NCBI GenBank assembly: GCA_020722705.1
Contig: DYKI01000013.1
Location: 1,777-56,991, forward strand
Source of the DNA: Chthonomonas calidirosea
GTDB lineage: Bacteria; Armatimonadota; Chthonomonadetes; Chthonomonadales; CAJBBX01
Direction: 5' to 3'
Length of the DNA stretch: 55,215 nt
Of this stretch, positions 25,229-34,074 are shown one piece after another. How positions within the stretch are numbered: position 1 is the first letter of the stretch; each line of letters begins with the position of its first letter. A program made the position numbers and the translations under genes. The notes beneath the pieces were generated by a model. The model saw only the letters and a program-made list of their open reading frames with translations. It ran no database searches and was not told where the DNA came from.

Positions 25229-25975
25229 ATGAAGGACACGATTCGGCTCAGGATTTTCCGTGGCGATGCTGCCGGGGGCGAGGAGCGCGAGTATGAGGTG
25301 AAGACGTTCCCCGGCATGGTTGTTCTCGATGCAGTCCACCAGATACAGAATGAGCAGGATGGGACCCTGGCCTGCCGCTGGAACTGCAAGGCCGGGAAGT
25401 GCGGTTCATGCAGCGCCGAGATCAACGGATATCCTCGGCTGATGTGCAAGTCGCGCGTCGAGGACTTCTACGACGCATCCGGCATGATCCGCGTTCATCC
25501 GATCAAGACGTTTCCGGTGGTGAAGGACCTCGTGACCGACGTGTCGTGGAACTACAAAGTCGCCGAGACGATTGCGCCGCTCAAGCTGGCCGATGACGAG
25601 CCGCGACCTCTGCGGATGGCTCAGGACGATGTCGAGCGGGCCCAGGAGTTCCGTCAGTGCATCGAGTGCTTCCTGTGTCAGACGGTGTGCCATGTGCTGC
25701 GCGACCACAACCGTACCGACGCCTACTATGGCCCTCGATTCATGGTGAAGATCGCGGCGCTCGATATGCATCCCTGCGATACGCTGGAGCGTCGCGCCTT
25801 CCTCAGGCAACAGGCGGGGATCGGATACTGCAACATCACGAAGTGCTGCCAGGAGGTGTGTCCCGAGCACATTCATATCACCGACAACGCCATCATCCCG
25901 CTGAAAGAGCGCGTTGCCGATGAGTTCTACGACCCGTTCAGGATGCTGCTCCGCAAGCTGCGCAGATCGAAGTGA
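25229..25975 (+). CDS. sdhB: Succinate dehydrogenase/fumarate reductase iron-sulfur subunit
   Basis: The 248-residue protein passes electrons from FAD to the membrane anchor. The [2Fe-2S] ligands are Cys53, Cys58, Cys61 and Cys73 in CKAGKCGSC...C. The second domain has CIECFLCQTVC and CNITKCCQEVCP for the [4Fe-4S] and [3Fe-4S] centres. The first block ends in CH where many homologs have CP. ATG 25229 is chosen for the AGGGGAGG site at 25212-25219; an in-frame GTG at 25220 abuts that site. The 46-bp gap after sdhA shows no terminator. Confidence 0.95.
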   Translation: MKDTIRLRIFRGDAAGGEEREYEVKTFPGMVVLDAVHQIQNEQDGTLACRWNCKAGKCGSCSAEINGYPRLMCKSRVEDFYDASGMIRVHPIKTFPVVKDLVTDVSWNYKVAETIAPLKLADDEPRPLRMAQDDVERAQEFRQCIECFLCQTVCHVLRDHNRTDAYYGPRFMVKIAALDMHPCDTLERRAFLRQQAGIGYCNITKCCQEVCPEHIHITDNAIIPLKERVADEFYDPFRMLLRKLRRSK

Positions 25976-25999
25976 ACGGATGCGAACCATCCGACACAC

Positions 26000-27721
26000 G
26001 TGGCACGCACTCCCTTCGATAGCCTGACCCTTCGTGCGGTTACGTATGAACTGTCGTCGTTGCTCATCGGAGGACAGATCCAGCATATCAGGACGATCGG
26101 GCCGAACGAGGCAGCGCTCCACGTACGCGCGCAGGGGCATTCACGCCGGCTTGCATTGTCGGCTGATGCCGAGGCGGCACGATTGCACCTTATCACCGGC
26201 AAGCTGCAATCCGGCTCGGATGCCGATCACTTCACGATGGCCCTGCGGAAGCACATCGAAGGCGGGCGCATCGCCGACTGCAGGCAGGTAGGCTTCGATC
26301 GGATCGCGCAGATCGTGGTGGAGAACCATGGATGCCGGTACACGCTGGTCTCCGAGTGCATGGGCAAGCACAGCAACGTTTTGCTTGTGGACGCGGATGG
26401 TGTGATCCTCGACTGCATACGGCATGTAGGAGCATCCTCGAATCGCCTGCGGCTCCTCTTGCCGGGACAGCCCTACATCCGGCCGCCTGGGCCGTCCGGC
26501 GCTGCCGACCTCCTCTCCGATGCGGGCCGGACTGAGTGCAGCAACGCCGCATCCGTGCCTCCGACTGAGCTTGCTGCGTGGTTTCAACAGCGGTTCGTAG
26601 GCATGTCTCCGTTCCTGAGCCGTGAGCTCGCCTGCCGGTGCTCACGCGATGGTCCCGAAGCGGCATGGGATGCTGTGGCAGGTCGGGCCATGCGCAACGC
26701 GTGGGAGCCCGTCACAATCCGCGATAGGAACGGCCGAGTGATCGGGGCGTATCCTTTGCGGCTTGCGAGCCTCGACGCGGATCTGCAGCATCCGGCAGCA
26801 TCGGTGAACGATGCGCTGGCCGCCCTATCGGCAAGCCGTTCTGAGCATCGGTATCTCGCCGCGCGACGTGTGGCGCTGCTTCGTGATGTATCAGCCGCAC
26901 GTGCCGCGCGAGAGGCTCGACTCGCTGATGCTCGGCGCGCCATCGAGGCACGGGGTCAGGCAGACGAACTGGCGCGGCATGCCGACCTCCTGCTGGCGTG
27001 CGGGGGCGCGGCGGAACCGATCGGCGGCAAGGTGGTCCTTCCGGACCTGTACAGGCCGGGCGAACAGGTGGAAGTCACGCTCAAGCCCGGGCTTGGAATC
27101 GCCGAGAATGCCGAGGCGCTTTACCGCAGGGCACGCAAACTGAGATCGGCTGCTGAGTGGGCCGATCGGCATGTCGCGAGCCTGATGGCCGATGCCGCGG
27201 CTCTCCGGGAGGCAGAAGCCGCCCTCACGGAAGACATCGGGATCGAATGCCTATCAGCGGTGGAAAATCGCCTCAGATCATTGGGGCTCCTGCCCGTGAC
27301 AGGAGGCCAAAGCCGGGACGCCGAAGGGCGAGAGCGGACCGAAGACCGTGCATTGACGAAGGGTGTACGAGAACTCGACGGCCCACTTGGCTGGCGGATC
27401 CTGATGGGGTTGAACGCCGAAGGCAACGACACGATGCTAAGGCGCCTCTGTCGGCCCAACGACGTGTGGTTTCACGTGCGCGCGCACGCGAGCGCTCATG
27501 TGGTGGTCCGCAACCCTGATCGGAAGGCGGATCTGCCGCTGGCGGTGCTGGAATACGCTGCACGTCTTGCCGCACGGAGCAGCAAGGCGAAGCACTCGAG
27601 CGTTGTCTCGGTGGACTACACGTTCTGCAAGTTCGTGCGCCGCCCACGAGGAGCGGCGCACGGGAGAGTCACATACTCCAACGAGCGGACCATTGACGTT
27701 GAGCCGAGGACCGAAAGCTGA
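26000..27721 (+). CDS. rqcH: RqcH/NFACT family ribosome quality-control protein
   Basis: RqcH binds stalled 50S-peptidyl-tRNA complexes and adds C-terminal alanine tails to mark truncated proteins for degradation. The 573-residue product has NFACT-N with the key Asp-Arg pair at 100-101 (GFDRI), the ECMGKHSNVLLVD strand-loop, a helical coiled-coil middle (about residues 300-440) and a C-terminal NFACT-R domain (GWRILMGLNAEGNDTML... WFHVR). Older annotation calls these fibronectin-binding proteins. The GTG start is 24 bp after sdhB. Two palindromic repeats follow the stop. Confidence 0.93.
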   Translation: MARTPFDSLTLRAVTYELSSLLIGGQIQHIRTIGPNEAALHVRAQGHSRRLALSADAEAARLHLITGKLQSGSDADHFTMALRKHIEGGRIADCRQVGFDRIAQIVVENHGCRYTLVSECMGKHSNVLLVDADGVILDCIRHVGASSNRLRLLLPGQPYIRPPGPSGAADLLSDAGRTECSNAASVPPTELAAWFQQRFVGMSPFLSRELACRCSRDGPEAAWDAVAGRAMRNAWEPVTIRDRNGRVIGAYPLRLASLDADLQHPAASVNDALAALSASRSEHRYLAARRVALLRDVSAARAAREARLADARRAIEARGQADELARHADLLLACGGAAEPIGGKVVLPDLYRPGEQVEVTLKPGLGIAENAEALYRRARKLRSAAEWADRHVASLMADAAALREAEAALTEDIGIECLSAVENRLRSLGLLPVTGGQSRDAEGRERTEDRALTKGVRELDGPLGWRILMGLNAEGNDTMLRRLCRPNDVWFHVRAHASAHVVVRNPDRKADLPLAVLEYAARLAARSSKAKHSSVVSVDYTFCKFVRRPRGAAHGRVTYSNERTIDVEPRTES

Positions 27722-27775
27722 GGACTGAAAGGCGAACGGCAGGCGGCTCGGTGCGGATTCGATACGCTGCGCACT

Positions 27776-27845
27776 CAACGACGCGGCTCGGCGGGAGCCT
27801 CGCCCTCCCTCAACGACGCGGCTCGGCGGGAGCCTCGCCCTCCCT
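27776..27845. repeat. Two tandem 35-bp units carrying the GGCTCGGCGGG repeat
   Basis: Two identical 35-bp units (27776-27810 and 27811-27845) each hold one copy of the window's 25-bp repeat (27785-27809 and 27820-27844): GGCTC-GGCGG-GAGCC hairpin plus TCGCCCTCCC. They fill the gap between the convergent rqcH and ahcY genes. Confidence 0.9.
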
Positions 27846-27884
27846 TCGGTCGCCCGCAACGGCCGACTCGTGCTCCCGAAATGC

Positions 27885-29401
<1,517 letters not shown>

Positions 29402-30511
29402 ATGAGCAAAGGCGTCTTTCTGTATACTGGTAACTTCCTTAAGTACGATCTGGGGCCGCAGCATCCGCTGAAGCCCACACGACTCGCTCGGACGCACGAA
29501 CTCCTATCGAGCTACAACGCGTTCGACCAGGTTGAGGTCCGTCAGCCGAACCCATGTCCGTTGCCTGACCTGCAGCTTGCCCATTCGGCGGAGTACATAG
29601 AGACGGTGGACCGGCTCAGCGCGGGTGAGCACGTTCCGTTTCCGTTTCGGTATGGGTTCGGCTATGGCGACAATCCTGTATTCCCCGACATGTGGGACGC
29701 ATCGCTTCTGTACACGGGCGCCTCGCTTGATGCAGCCCAGGCTGTCCTCGACGGCGCCGCGGTGGCGATGAACATATCAGGGGGGCTGCACCACGCCCAT
29801 TGGGATCGAGCGGCCGGCTTCTGTGTCTTCAACGACTGCGTTGTGGCCATCCATCAGCTTCGACGCCGCTTCGAGCGCGTGGCATACATTGACATAGATG
29901 TTCATCATGGCGACGGGGTCCAGGAGGCGTTCTACGACGATCCCCACGTGTTGACCGTGTCCATTCACGAGTCCGGCCAGACCCTGTTTCCCGGCACAGG
30001 CTATGTCAGGGAAGAGGGCATCGGCGCCGGAACCGGTTACAGCGTCAACGTGCCCCTATGGCCCTACACCGACGACGAGATATGGTACTGGGCCTGGCGG
30101 GAAGCGGCATGGCCGATCGTCGAGGCTTATCGGCCGGAGGTTGTCTGCCTGGAGTGTGGGACCGATCCCCACTACCTGGATCCGCTGGCACGACTCTGCT
30201 TGACGGCGCAAGGTTGGGTGCGGGCCGTTGAGGATGTGATGAGGCTCGGAGTGCCCGTTCTGGCGCTCGGCGGAGGCGGCTACAACCCGACCACGGTGCC
30301 CCGAATGTGGGCTTTGGCCTTCGGAACCCTGTTCGGCGTGGAGATGTCGAACGACACCCCTGCGAGTTTTCCTTACCACGACCGCATTCCGACGCTGCGG
30401 GACGATGAGAACCCTCCGATCGCTCCCCATGACCTGGTTCAGGCGAAGAACCACGCTCGGCAAACGGTTTCGGAGATCAAGGAACGCCTCTTCGTGCATC
30501 ACGGTCTCTAA
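29402..30511 (+). CDS. acuC: Histone deacetylase-family protein, AcuC-like
   Basis: This 369-residue enzyme is an arginase/deacetylase-fold zinc hydrolase of the AcuC type, removing acetyl groups from lysine side chains such as that of acetyl-CoA synthetase. Catalytic residues are visible: the tandem His130-His131 in GGLHHAHWDRAAGFCVFND, the zinc ligands in DIDVHHGDG, the second Asp in ECGTDPHYLDPLARL, and GGGGYNPT near the end. The start ATG 29402 follows GGGGCAAGG. It is convergent with aroA, the stops being 8 bp apart. An acetylpolyamine amidohydrolase role is an alternative. No acetyl-CoA synthetase gene is nearby. Confidence 0.9.
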   Translation: MSKGVFLYTGNFLKYDLGPQHPLKPTRLARTHELLSSYNAFDQVEVRQPNPCPLPDLQLAHSAEYIETVDRLSAGEHVPFPFRYGFGYGDNPVFPDMWDASLLYTGASLDAAQAVLDGAAVAMNISGGLHHAHWDRAAGFCVFNDCVVAIHQLRRRFERVAYIDIDVHHGDGVQEAFYDDPHVLTVSIHESGQTLFPGTGYVREEGIGAGTGYSVNVPLWPYTDDEIWYWAWREAAWPIVEAYRPEVVCLECGTDPHYLDPLARLCLTAQGWVRAVEDVMRLGVPVLALGGGGYNPTTVPRMWALAFGTLFGVEMSNDTPASFPYHDRIPTLRDDENPPIAPHDLVQAKNHARQTVSEIKERLFVHHGL

Positions 30512-30519
30512 CGTCCGGG

Positions 30520-31830
30520 CTAATGCGTGATGCGCGCAAGCTCCTCGAAGTAGACGGGGAAGGTCTTGGCAACGCACTCCGGATTGCGAATGCCGATACC
30601 GGCCACACGCAGACCGATCAAAGCGAAGCTCATGGCGATCCGATGATCGTCGTACGTCTCAACGATTCCGCCCGTTGGTTTCGATGGCATTACGGTCAGG
30701 CCGTCGTCGTGCTCGATGACCGTTACCCCAAGACGCCGCAGCTCGTTGGCGGTGGCGGATATGCGGTCACACTCCTTAGCGCGCATGTGCGCGACGTTGC
30801 GGATTCGCGTGGGCGTCTCAGCGAAGGGGGCGATGGCAGCAAGGGTCATGGCCGTATCGGAGACGGCGTTCATGTCCACGTCAACGCCCAACAACCGTCC
30901 GGAGCCTGCCACGACGACGGAGGAGCCAGTCCACTCGACGCGGCAGCCCATTTCCGCGAGTATGTCGGCGAATCGAATGTCACCCTGCAGGCTTCCGCGT
31001 CCGAGCCCCGCTATGTGCACCTGTCCGCCGGTGATTGCGGCACACGCCATGAAGTAGGAAGCGGCCGACGCATCCGGCTCAATCCTGTACTGCTTCCCGT
31101 GCCTCTTTTGTGGAGCCGGAACCGAGTAATGGCCCGAGACCTCCAGACCCCAATCTCTCAGCATGCTCGCAGTCATAGCTGCGTAGGGCTCGGAAACAGC
31201 CCGTCCCGTGACCTCGATATGCACATCGGAGCGCGCCGATGGGGCGACCATCAGGAGCCCGCTCAAGTACTGACTGCTGAGAGACGAATCAACGACAACC
31301 CGCCCGCCTGGCAGGCCATCGGCTTCCATCACGATAGGGGGACATCCTGTGCCATGCTCGGAACGCACGCGGACCCCGAACAGGCGCAGGGCGGCCAACA
31401 GCGGTTCGATCGGACGCTGGCGCATCCGGGCATTCCCGTCGAGACGGTAGCGTCCGCGCCCGAGGGCCAGCATCGGCGTCAGAAAGCGGGCTGCGGTACC
31501 GGCGTTGCCCACGTACAGGTCGGCTTGGTGCGCCGGGATGCGGCCGGCGCATCCTTTGGCGCGGATGATGCAGGCTGCGGTGTCCACGTGAACCTCAATG
31601 CCAAGCGCAGCCAGGGCCTGAGCCATGTAGCGGGTATCGTCGGAAATCAACGCGCCCGAGATGATGCTCTCGCCGTCGGCGAGCGCCGCGAGGACGAGCG
31701 CGCGATTCGTCAGGGACTTACTGCCCGGGAGACGCGGTTCACCGACGACCGGCGCGGATACCGGCGTCATCCACAGCACGCTGCTCGACGGCGGATGAGC
31801 GCTCGGCTCACCTGAATCGGAGCTGCTCAC
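30520..31830 (-). CDS. aroA: 3-phosphoshikimate 1-carboxyvinyltransferase (EPSP synthase)
   Basis: AroA makes 5-enolpyruvylshikimate-3-phosphate, the sixth step of the shikimate pathway. The 436-residue product has the LPGSKSLTNRALVLAAL block, GNAGTAARFL (the glyphosate-contact loop, with Phe in place of the Pro of E. coli RPLT), DSSLSSQYLSGLL, and DHRIAMSFAL at the C terminus. The GTG start at 31830 overlaps the tyrA stop by 4 bp, so it is the last gene of a coupled aroF-tyrA-aroA operon. About 20 N-terminal residues before VLWMTPV look non-conserved. Confidence 0.95.
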   Translation of the reverse strand: MSSSDSGEPSAHPPSSSVLWMTPVSAPVVGEPRLPGSKSLTNRALVLAALADGESIISGALISDDTRYMAQALAALGIEVHVDTAACIIRAKGCAGRIPAHQADLYVGNAGTAARFLTPMLALGRGRYRLDGNARMRQRPIEPLLAALRLFGVRVRSEHGTGCPPIVMEADGLPGGRVVVDSSLSSQYLSGLLMVAPSARSDVHIEVTGRAVSEPYAAMTASMLRDWGLEVSGHYSVPAPQKRHGKQYRIEPDASAASYFMACAAITGGQVHIAGLGRGSLQGDIRFADILAEMGCRVEWTGSSVVVAGSGRLLGVDVDMNAVSDTAMTLAAIAPFAETPTRIRNVAHMRAKECDRISATANELRRLGVTVIEHDDGLTVMPSKPTGGIVETYDDHRIAMSFALIGLRVAGIGIRNPECVAKTFPVYFEELARITH

Positions 31831-32723
31831 GTGCGATGACCGTCGGCGAGGAGAGCCCTCAGCCGCTCCGCGTCCGCATCGGCCAAGGCCGATCGGATGG
31901 AGTTGAGACGCGACTGGAGTCGGTCAATCGCGTCGAGAATCGCATCGGCGTTGTCGCTCATGATAGCGGTCCAGTGCTCAGGATCCGAGGCGGCGACCCG
32001 CGTTGCCGATCGAAAGCTGCCTGCGGCCAGACGCAGCGTCCCCGGATCGAGGGGGCGTCCGATCGAGCCCATCAGGGCGTATGCGACAACATGAGGAAGG
32101 TGACTGAGCGATGCTGCCATGCGGTCATGCTCCAGTGGAGTCATGCGGATCGGGCATGAACCCGCGTTGCGGATGAGGGTTTCGACAGCCGCGATGGCAC
32201 CCGGGTCGGTTCGGGCGGTGGGCGTAATGATCCACGGAGCATCGGTCACCACGTCAGCCCGCGCGCATCCGGGACCGGCCAGCTCACTGCCGGCCATCGG
32301 ATGGCCGCCCACAAAACGACTCCCTAGAATACTCTCGCATTCCTGAACGATGCGCCTCTTGGTGCCGGCCATGTCGGTTACGGTAACCCCCGGCGGCGCA
32401 CTGCGCGCCAGTTCCTGCGCGATGGCGGATACGTGATCTACGGGCGCCGCAATCAGCACCAGATCGGCATCGGACACCGCATCGGCCAGGCTGGATGCTG
32501 ATCGGTGTATGGCTTGACGCTCATACGCAGCATGCAGCGACTCCGCACGCGGGTCCCACCCCGCGATGCGATAGGCTCCGGTGCGGGTGCGCAGAGCGAG
32601 GCCAATGGAAGTGCCCATGAGCCCCGTGCCAATGATGGCCAGTCGTAGCGCACCTGCAGCCGCACTGTCTTCGGTGACGGCGGCCCGCGCAGAGGACTGA
32701 AGATGGAAACCGGTCTCAGACAC
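31827..32723 (-). CDS. tyrA: Prephenate dehydrogenase
   Basis: TyrA oxidatively decarboxylates prephenate to 4-hydroxyphenylpyruvate for tyrosine synthesis. The 298-residue product has a Rossmann fold GIGLMG-type loop (LAIIGTGLMGTSIGLAL, near residue 30), the GGHPMAGSE substrate motif and the catalytic-region HDRMAASLSHLPHVVA. No ACT or chorismate-mutase domain is attached. An arogenate-specific enzyme would look alike. Its GTG start lies inside the 3' end of aroF (8-bp overlap) and its stop overlaps aroA. Confidence 0.93.
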   Translation of the reverse strand: MSETGFHLQSSARAAVTEDSAAAGALRLAIIGTGLMGTSIGLALRTRTGAYRIAGWDPRAESLHAAYERQAIHRSASSLADAVSDADLVLIAAPVDHVSAIAQELARSAPPGVTVTDMAGTKRRIVQECESILGSRFVGGHPMAGSELAGPGCARADVVTDAPWIITPTARTDPGAIAAVETLIRNAGSCPIRMTPLEHDRMAASLSHLPHVVAYALMGSIGRPLDPGTLRLAAGSFRSATRVAASDPEHWTAIMSDNADAILDAIDRLQSRLNSIRSALADADAERLRALLADGHRT

Positions 32724-33738
32724 TGCGGGAGACGGCTTCGGCCACTGGCCGCAGTCCCTGCATGAGCTTCTCGAAGCTCGGGAACGTCAACGACTGAGCG
32801 CCGTCTTTGAGCGCGCAGTGGGGCGTCGGGTGAACCTCGACCATCACTCCGTCGGCGCCGGCAGCAACCGCGCCACGGGCAACTGCCGATACGAGGCTCC
32901 ATCGGCCTGTGCCATGCGCAGGATCGGCGATGAGCGGCAGGTGTGACAGCTCCTTCACAGCAGGGATGGCGTTGAGGTCAAACGTGTTGCGTGTGTACGT
33001 CTCGAAGGTTCTGATGCCGCGCTCGCAGAGGATGATCTGGTAGTTGCCGCGTGAAGCGATGTACTCGGCTGCTTGCAGCCACTCTTCGATCGTGCTGGCC
33101 CATCCCCGCTTCAGCATCACCGGTATGCGCACGTTGCCGATCTCGCGCAACAGGGTGAAGTTGGTCATGTTGCGCGTGCCGATCTGCAGAATGTCGGAGT
33201 AGCCTGCCACCATCTCCACATCGCGAGGGTCCATCACCTCGGTGATGACGGGCATACCGGTCTCGTCCCTGGCCTGCGAGAGCAAGCGGAGGCCGGCCTC
33301 ACCCATTCCGTGGAAGCTGTAGGGCGAGGTCGAAGGCTTGAACGCTCCGCCCCTGAGGACATTGGCGCCGTGCGCTTTGACGAACCGGGCGGTTGACAGC
33401 AGCATCTCCTCCGACTCGATCGTGCAGGGACCAGCCATCACGCAGAGTTGCGGGCCGCCTATGGTGACGCCACGGACGGTGACCGTGGTGCCCTCCGGGC
33501 GAAAGGCTCGCGCGACCACCTTGTACGGCTTCGAGATCGGGACGACCCGATCCACACAGTCAAGCGTGCTGAGCTGATTGGCGAGTTCGGCCTTCTCCTC
33601 GTCAACGGCGCCGATGGCACCGATGATCGTTGTTTCGACGCCACGCGAAAGGTGGATGCCGAGGCCGCGTGCCTCAAGAACGGCGCTGACTTCAGCAATG
33701 TCAGCGTCGGAAACGTTTTGACGAAGGATGACGATCAT
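32716..33738 (-). CDS. aroF: 3-deoxy-7-phosphoheptulonate synthase with N-terminal regulatory domain
   Basis: This enzyme starts the shikimate pathway by joining phosphoenolpyruvate and erythrose-4-phosphate. The 340-residue length and the N-terminal ferredoxin-like domain (MIVILRQNVSDADI... to about residue 70) match the Thermotoga-type DAHP synthase, where that domain mediates tyrosine/phenylalanine feedback. The catalytic barrel shows VMAGPCTIES, GGAFKPSTSPYSF, LKRGW and DPAHGTGRW. The start at 33738 is clear from the conserved N terminus. A TATAAT box ends only 9 bp before the ATG, so the mRNA may be leaderless. It diverges from valS. Confidence 0.94.
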   Translation of the reverse strand: MIVILRQNVSDADIAEVSAVLEARGLGIHLSRGVETTIIGAIGAVDEEKAELANQLSTLDCVDRVVPISKPYKVVARAFRPEGTTVTVRGVTIGGPQLCVMAGPCTIESEEMLLSTARFVKAHGANVLRGGAFKPSTSPYSFHGMGEAGLRLLSQARDETGMPVITEVMDPRDVEMVAGYSDILQIGTRNMTNFTLLREIGNVRIPVMLKRGWASTIEEWLQAAEYIASRGNYQIILCERGIRTFETYTRNTFDLNAIPAVKELSHLPLIADPAHGTGRWSLVSAVARGAVAAGADGVMVEVHPTPHCALKDGAQSLTFPSFEKLMQGLRPVAEAVSRSV

Positions 33739-33747
33739 GAGGGCCGG

Positions 33748-33753
33748 ATTATA
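33748..33753 (-). promoter_or_regulatory. -10 box of the aroF-tyrA-aroA operon
   Basis: A perfect TATAAT on the minus strand ends 9 bp before the aroF ATG. Transcription starting 6-8 bp downstream would give a leader of only 0-4 nt. No good -35 hexamer is present at the usual distance. The site is close to, and divergent from, the valS promoter, so the two may interfere. Confidence 0.45.
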
Positions 33754-33767
33754 CCTCCAGTCTGAGA

Positions 33768-33797
33768 TTGACCGCACGACCGCGGTGTCGGTATACT
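33768..33797 (+). promoter_or_regulatory. Promoter of the valS T-box transcript
   Basis: TTGACC (33768-33773), an 18-bp spacer and TATACT (33792-33797) precede the T-box leader, placing the start near 33804. The -35 box of this promoter lies about 15 bp from the aroF -10 box on the other strand. Confidence 0.75.
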
Positions 33798-33804
33798 CTC
33801 GGCA

Positions 33805-34047
33805 CAATCCAGACCCATGCGATGATGGGGAGGAGTAGCCGTGTGCACGACGGCAGAGAAGGCGGGTAAGGTGTGAGCCGCCGCGTCGTGAGCCGGTGAA
33901 CGTCGCCCTGGAGCCGCCTGCCCAACGATCCTGATCGCCAAGCAGCGCCGGGTGCGCCCGTTACAGCGCCAGAGAGCCCGGTTGCGGCGGGAACGAGGGT
34001 GGTACCGCGCAGGTTGCGCCTGCGTCCTTTGGGGCGCGGGCGTTTTT
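33805..34047 (+). ncRNA. T-box riboswitch leader of valS, valine (GUC) specifier
   Basis: The leader shows the full T-box plan. Stem I has GAGGAGTAG on the 5' side of the specifier loop, a CACGAC/GTCGTG helix (33846-33851 with 33885-33890), a GGCGG/CCGCC helix and the distal AGAGA plus GGTGTGAG elements. The 3' side of the specifier loop reads GTGAAC-GTC-GCC, so the specifier codon is GUC (33902-33904), valine. The T-box proper AGGGTGGTACCGCG (33996-34009) supplies the UGGU that pairs with the tRNA ACCA end. A terminator hairpin follows. Uncharged tRNA-Val should favour the antiterminator and turn valS on. Specifier and downstream gene agree. Confidence 0.95.
34017..34047 (+). terminator. Intrinsic terminator of the valS T-box
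   Basis: An 11-bp GC-rich stem with a TTTG loop (34017-34042) is followed by TTTTT (34043-34047). Its 5' arm lies just after the T-box sequence, as required for mutually exclusive terminator and antiterminator forms. Confidence 0.9.
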
Positions 34048-34074
34048 GTTTGCCGGTCCGAAGAGGAGAGTCAA

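Noticed and set aside
30523-31815. Plus-strand open frame of 430 codons opposite aroA
   Set aside because: It is a shadow of a clear EPSP synthase gene; the translation has no recognisable domain.
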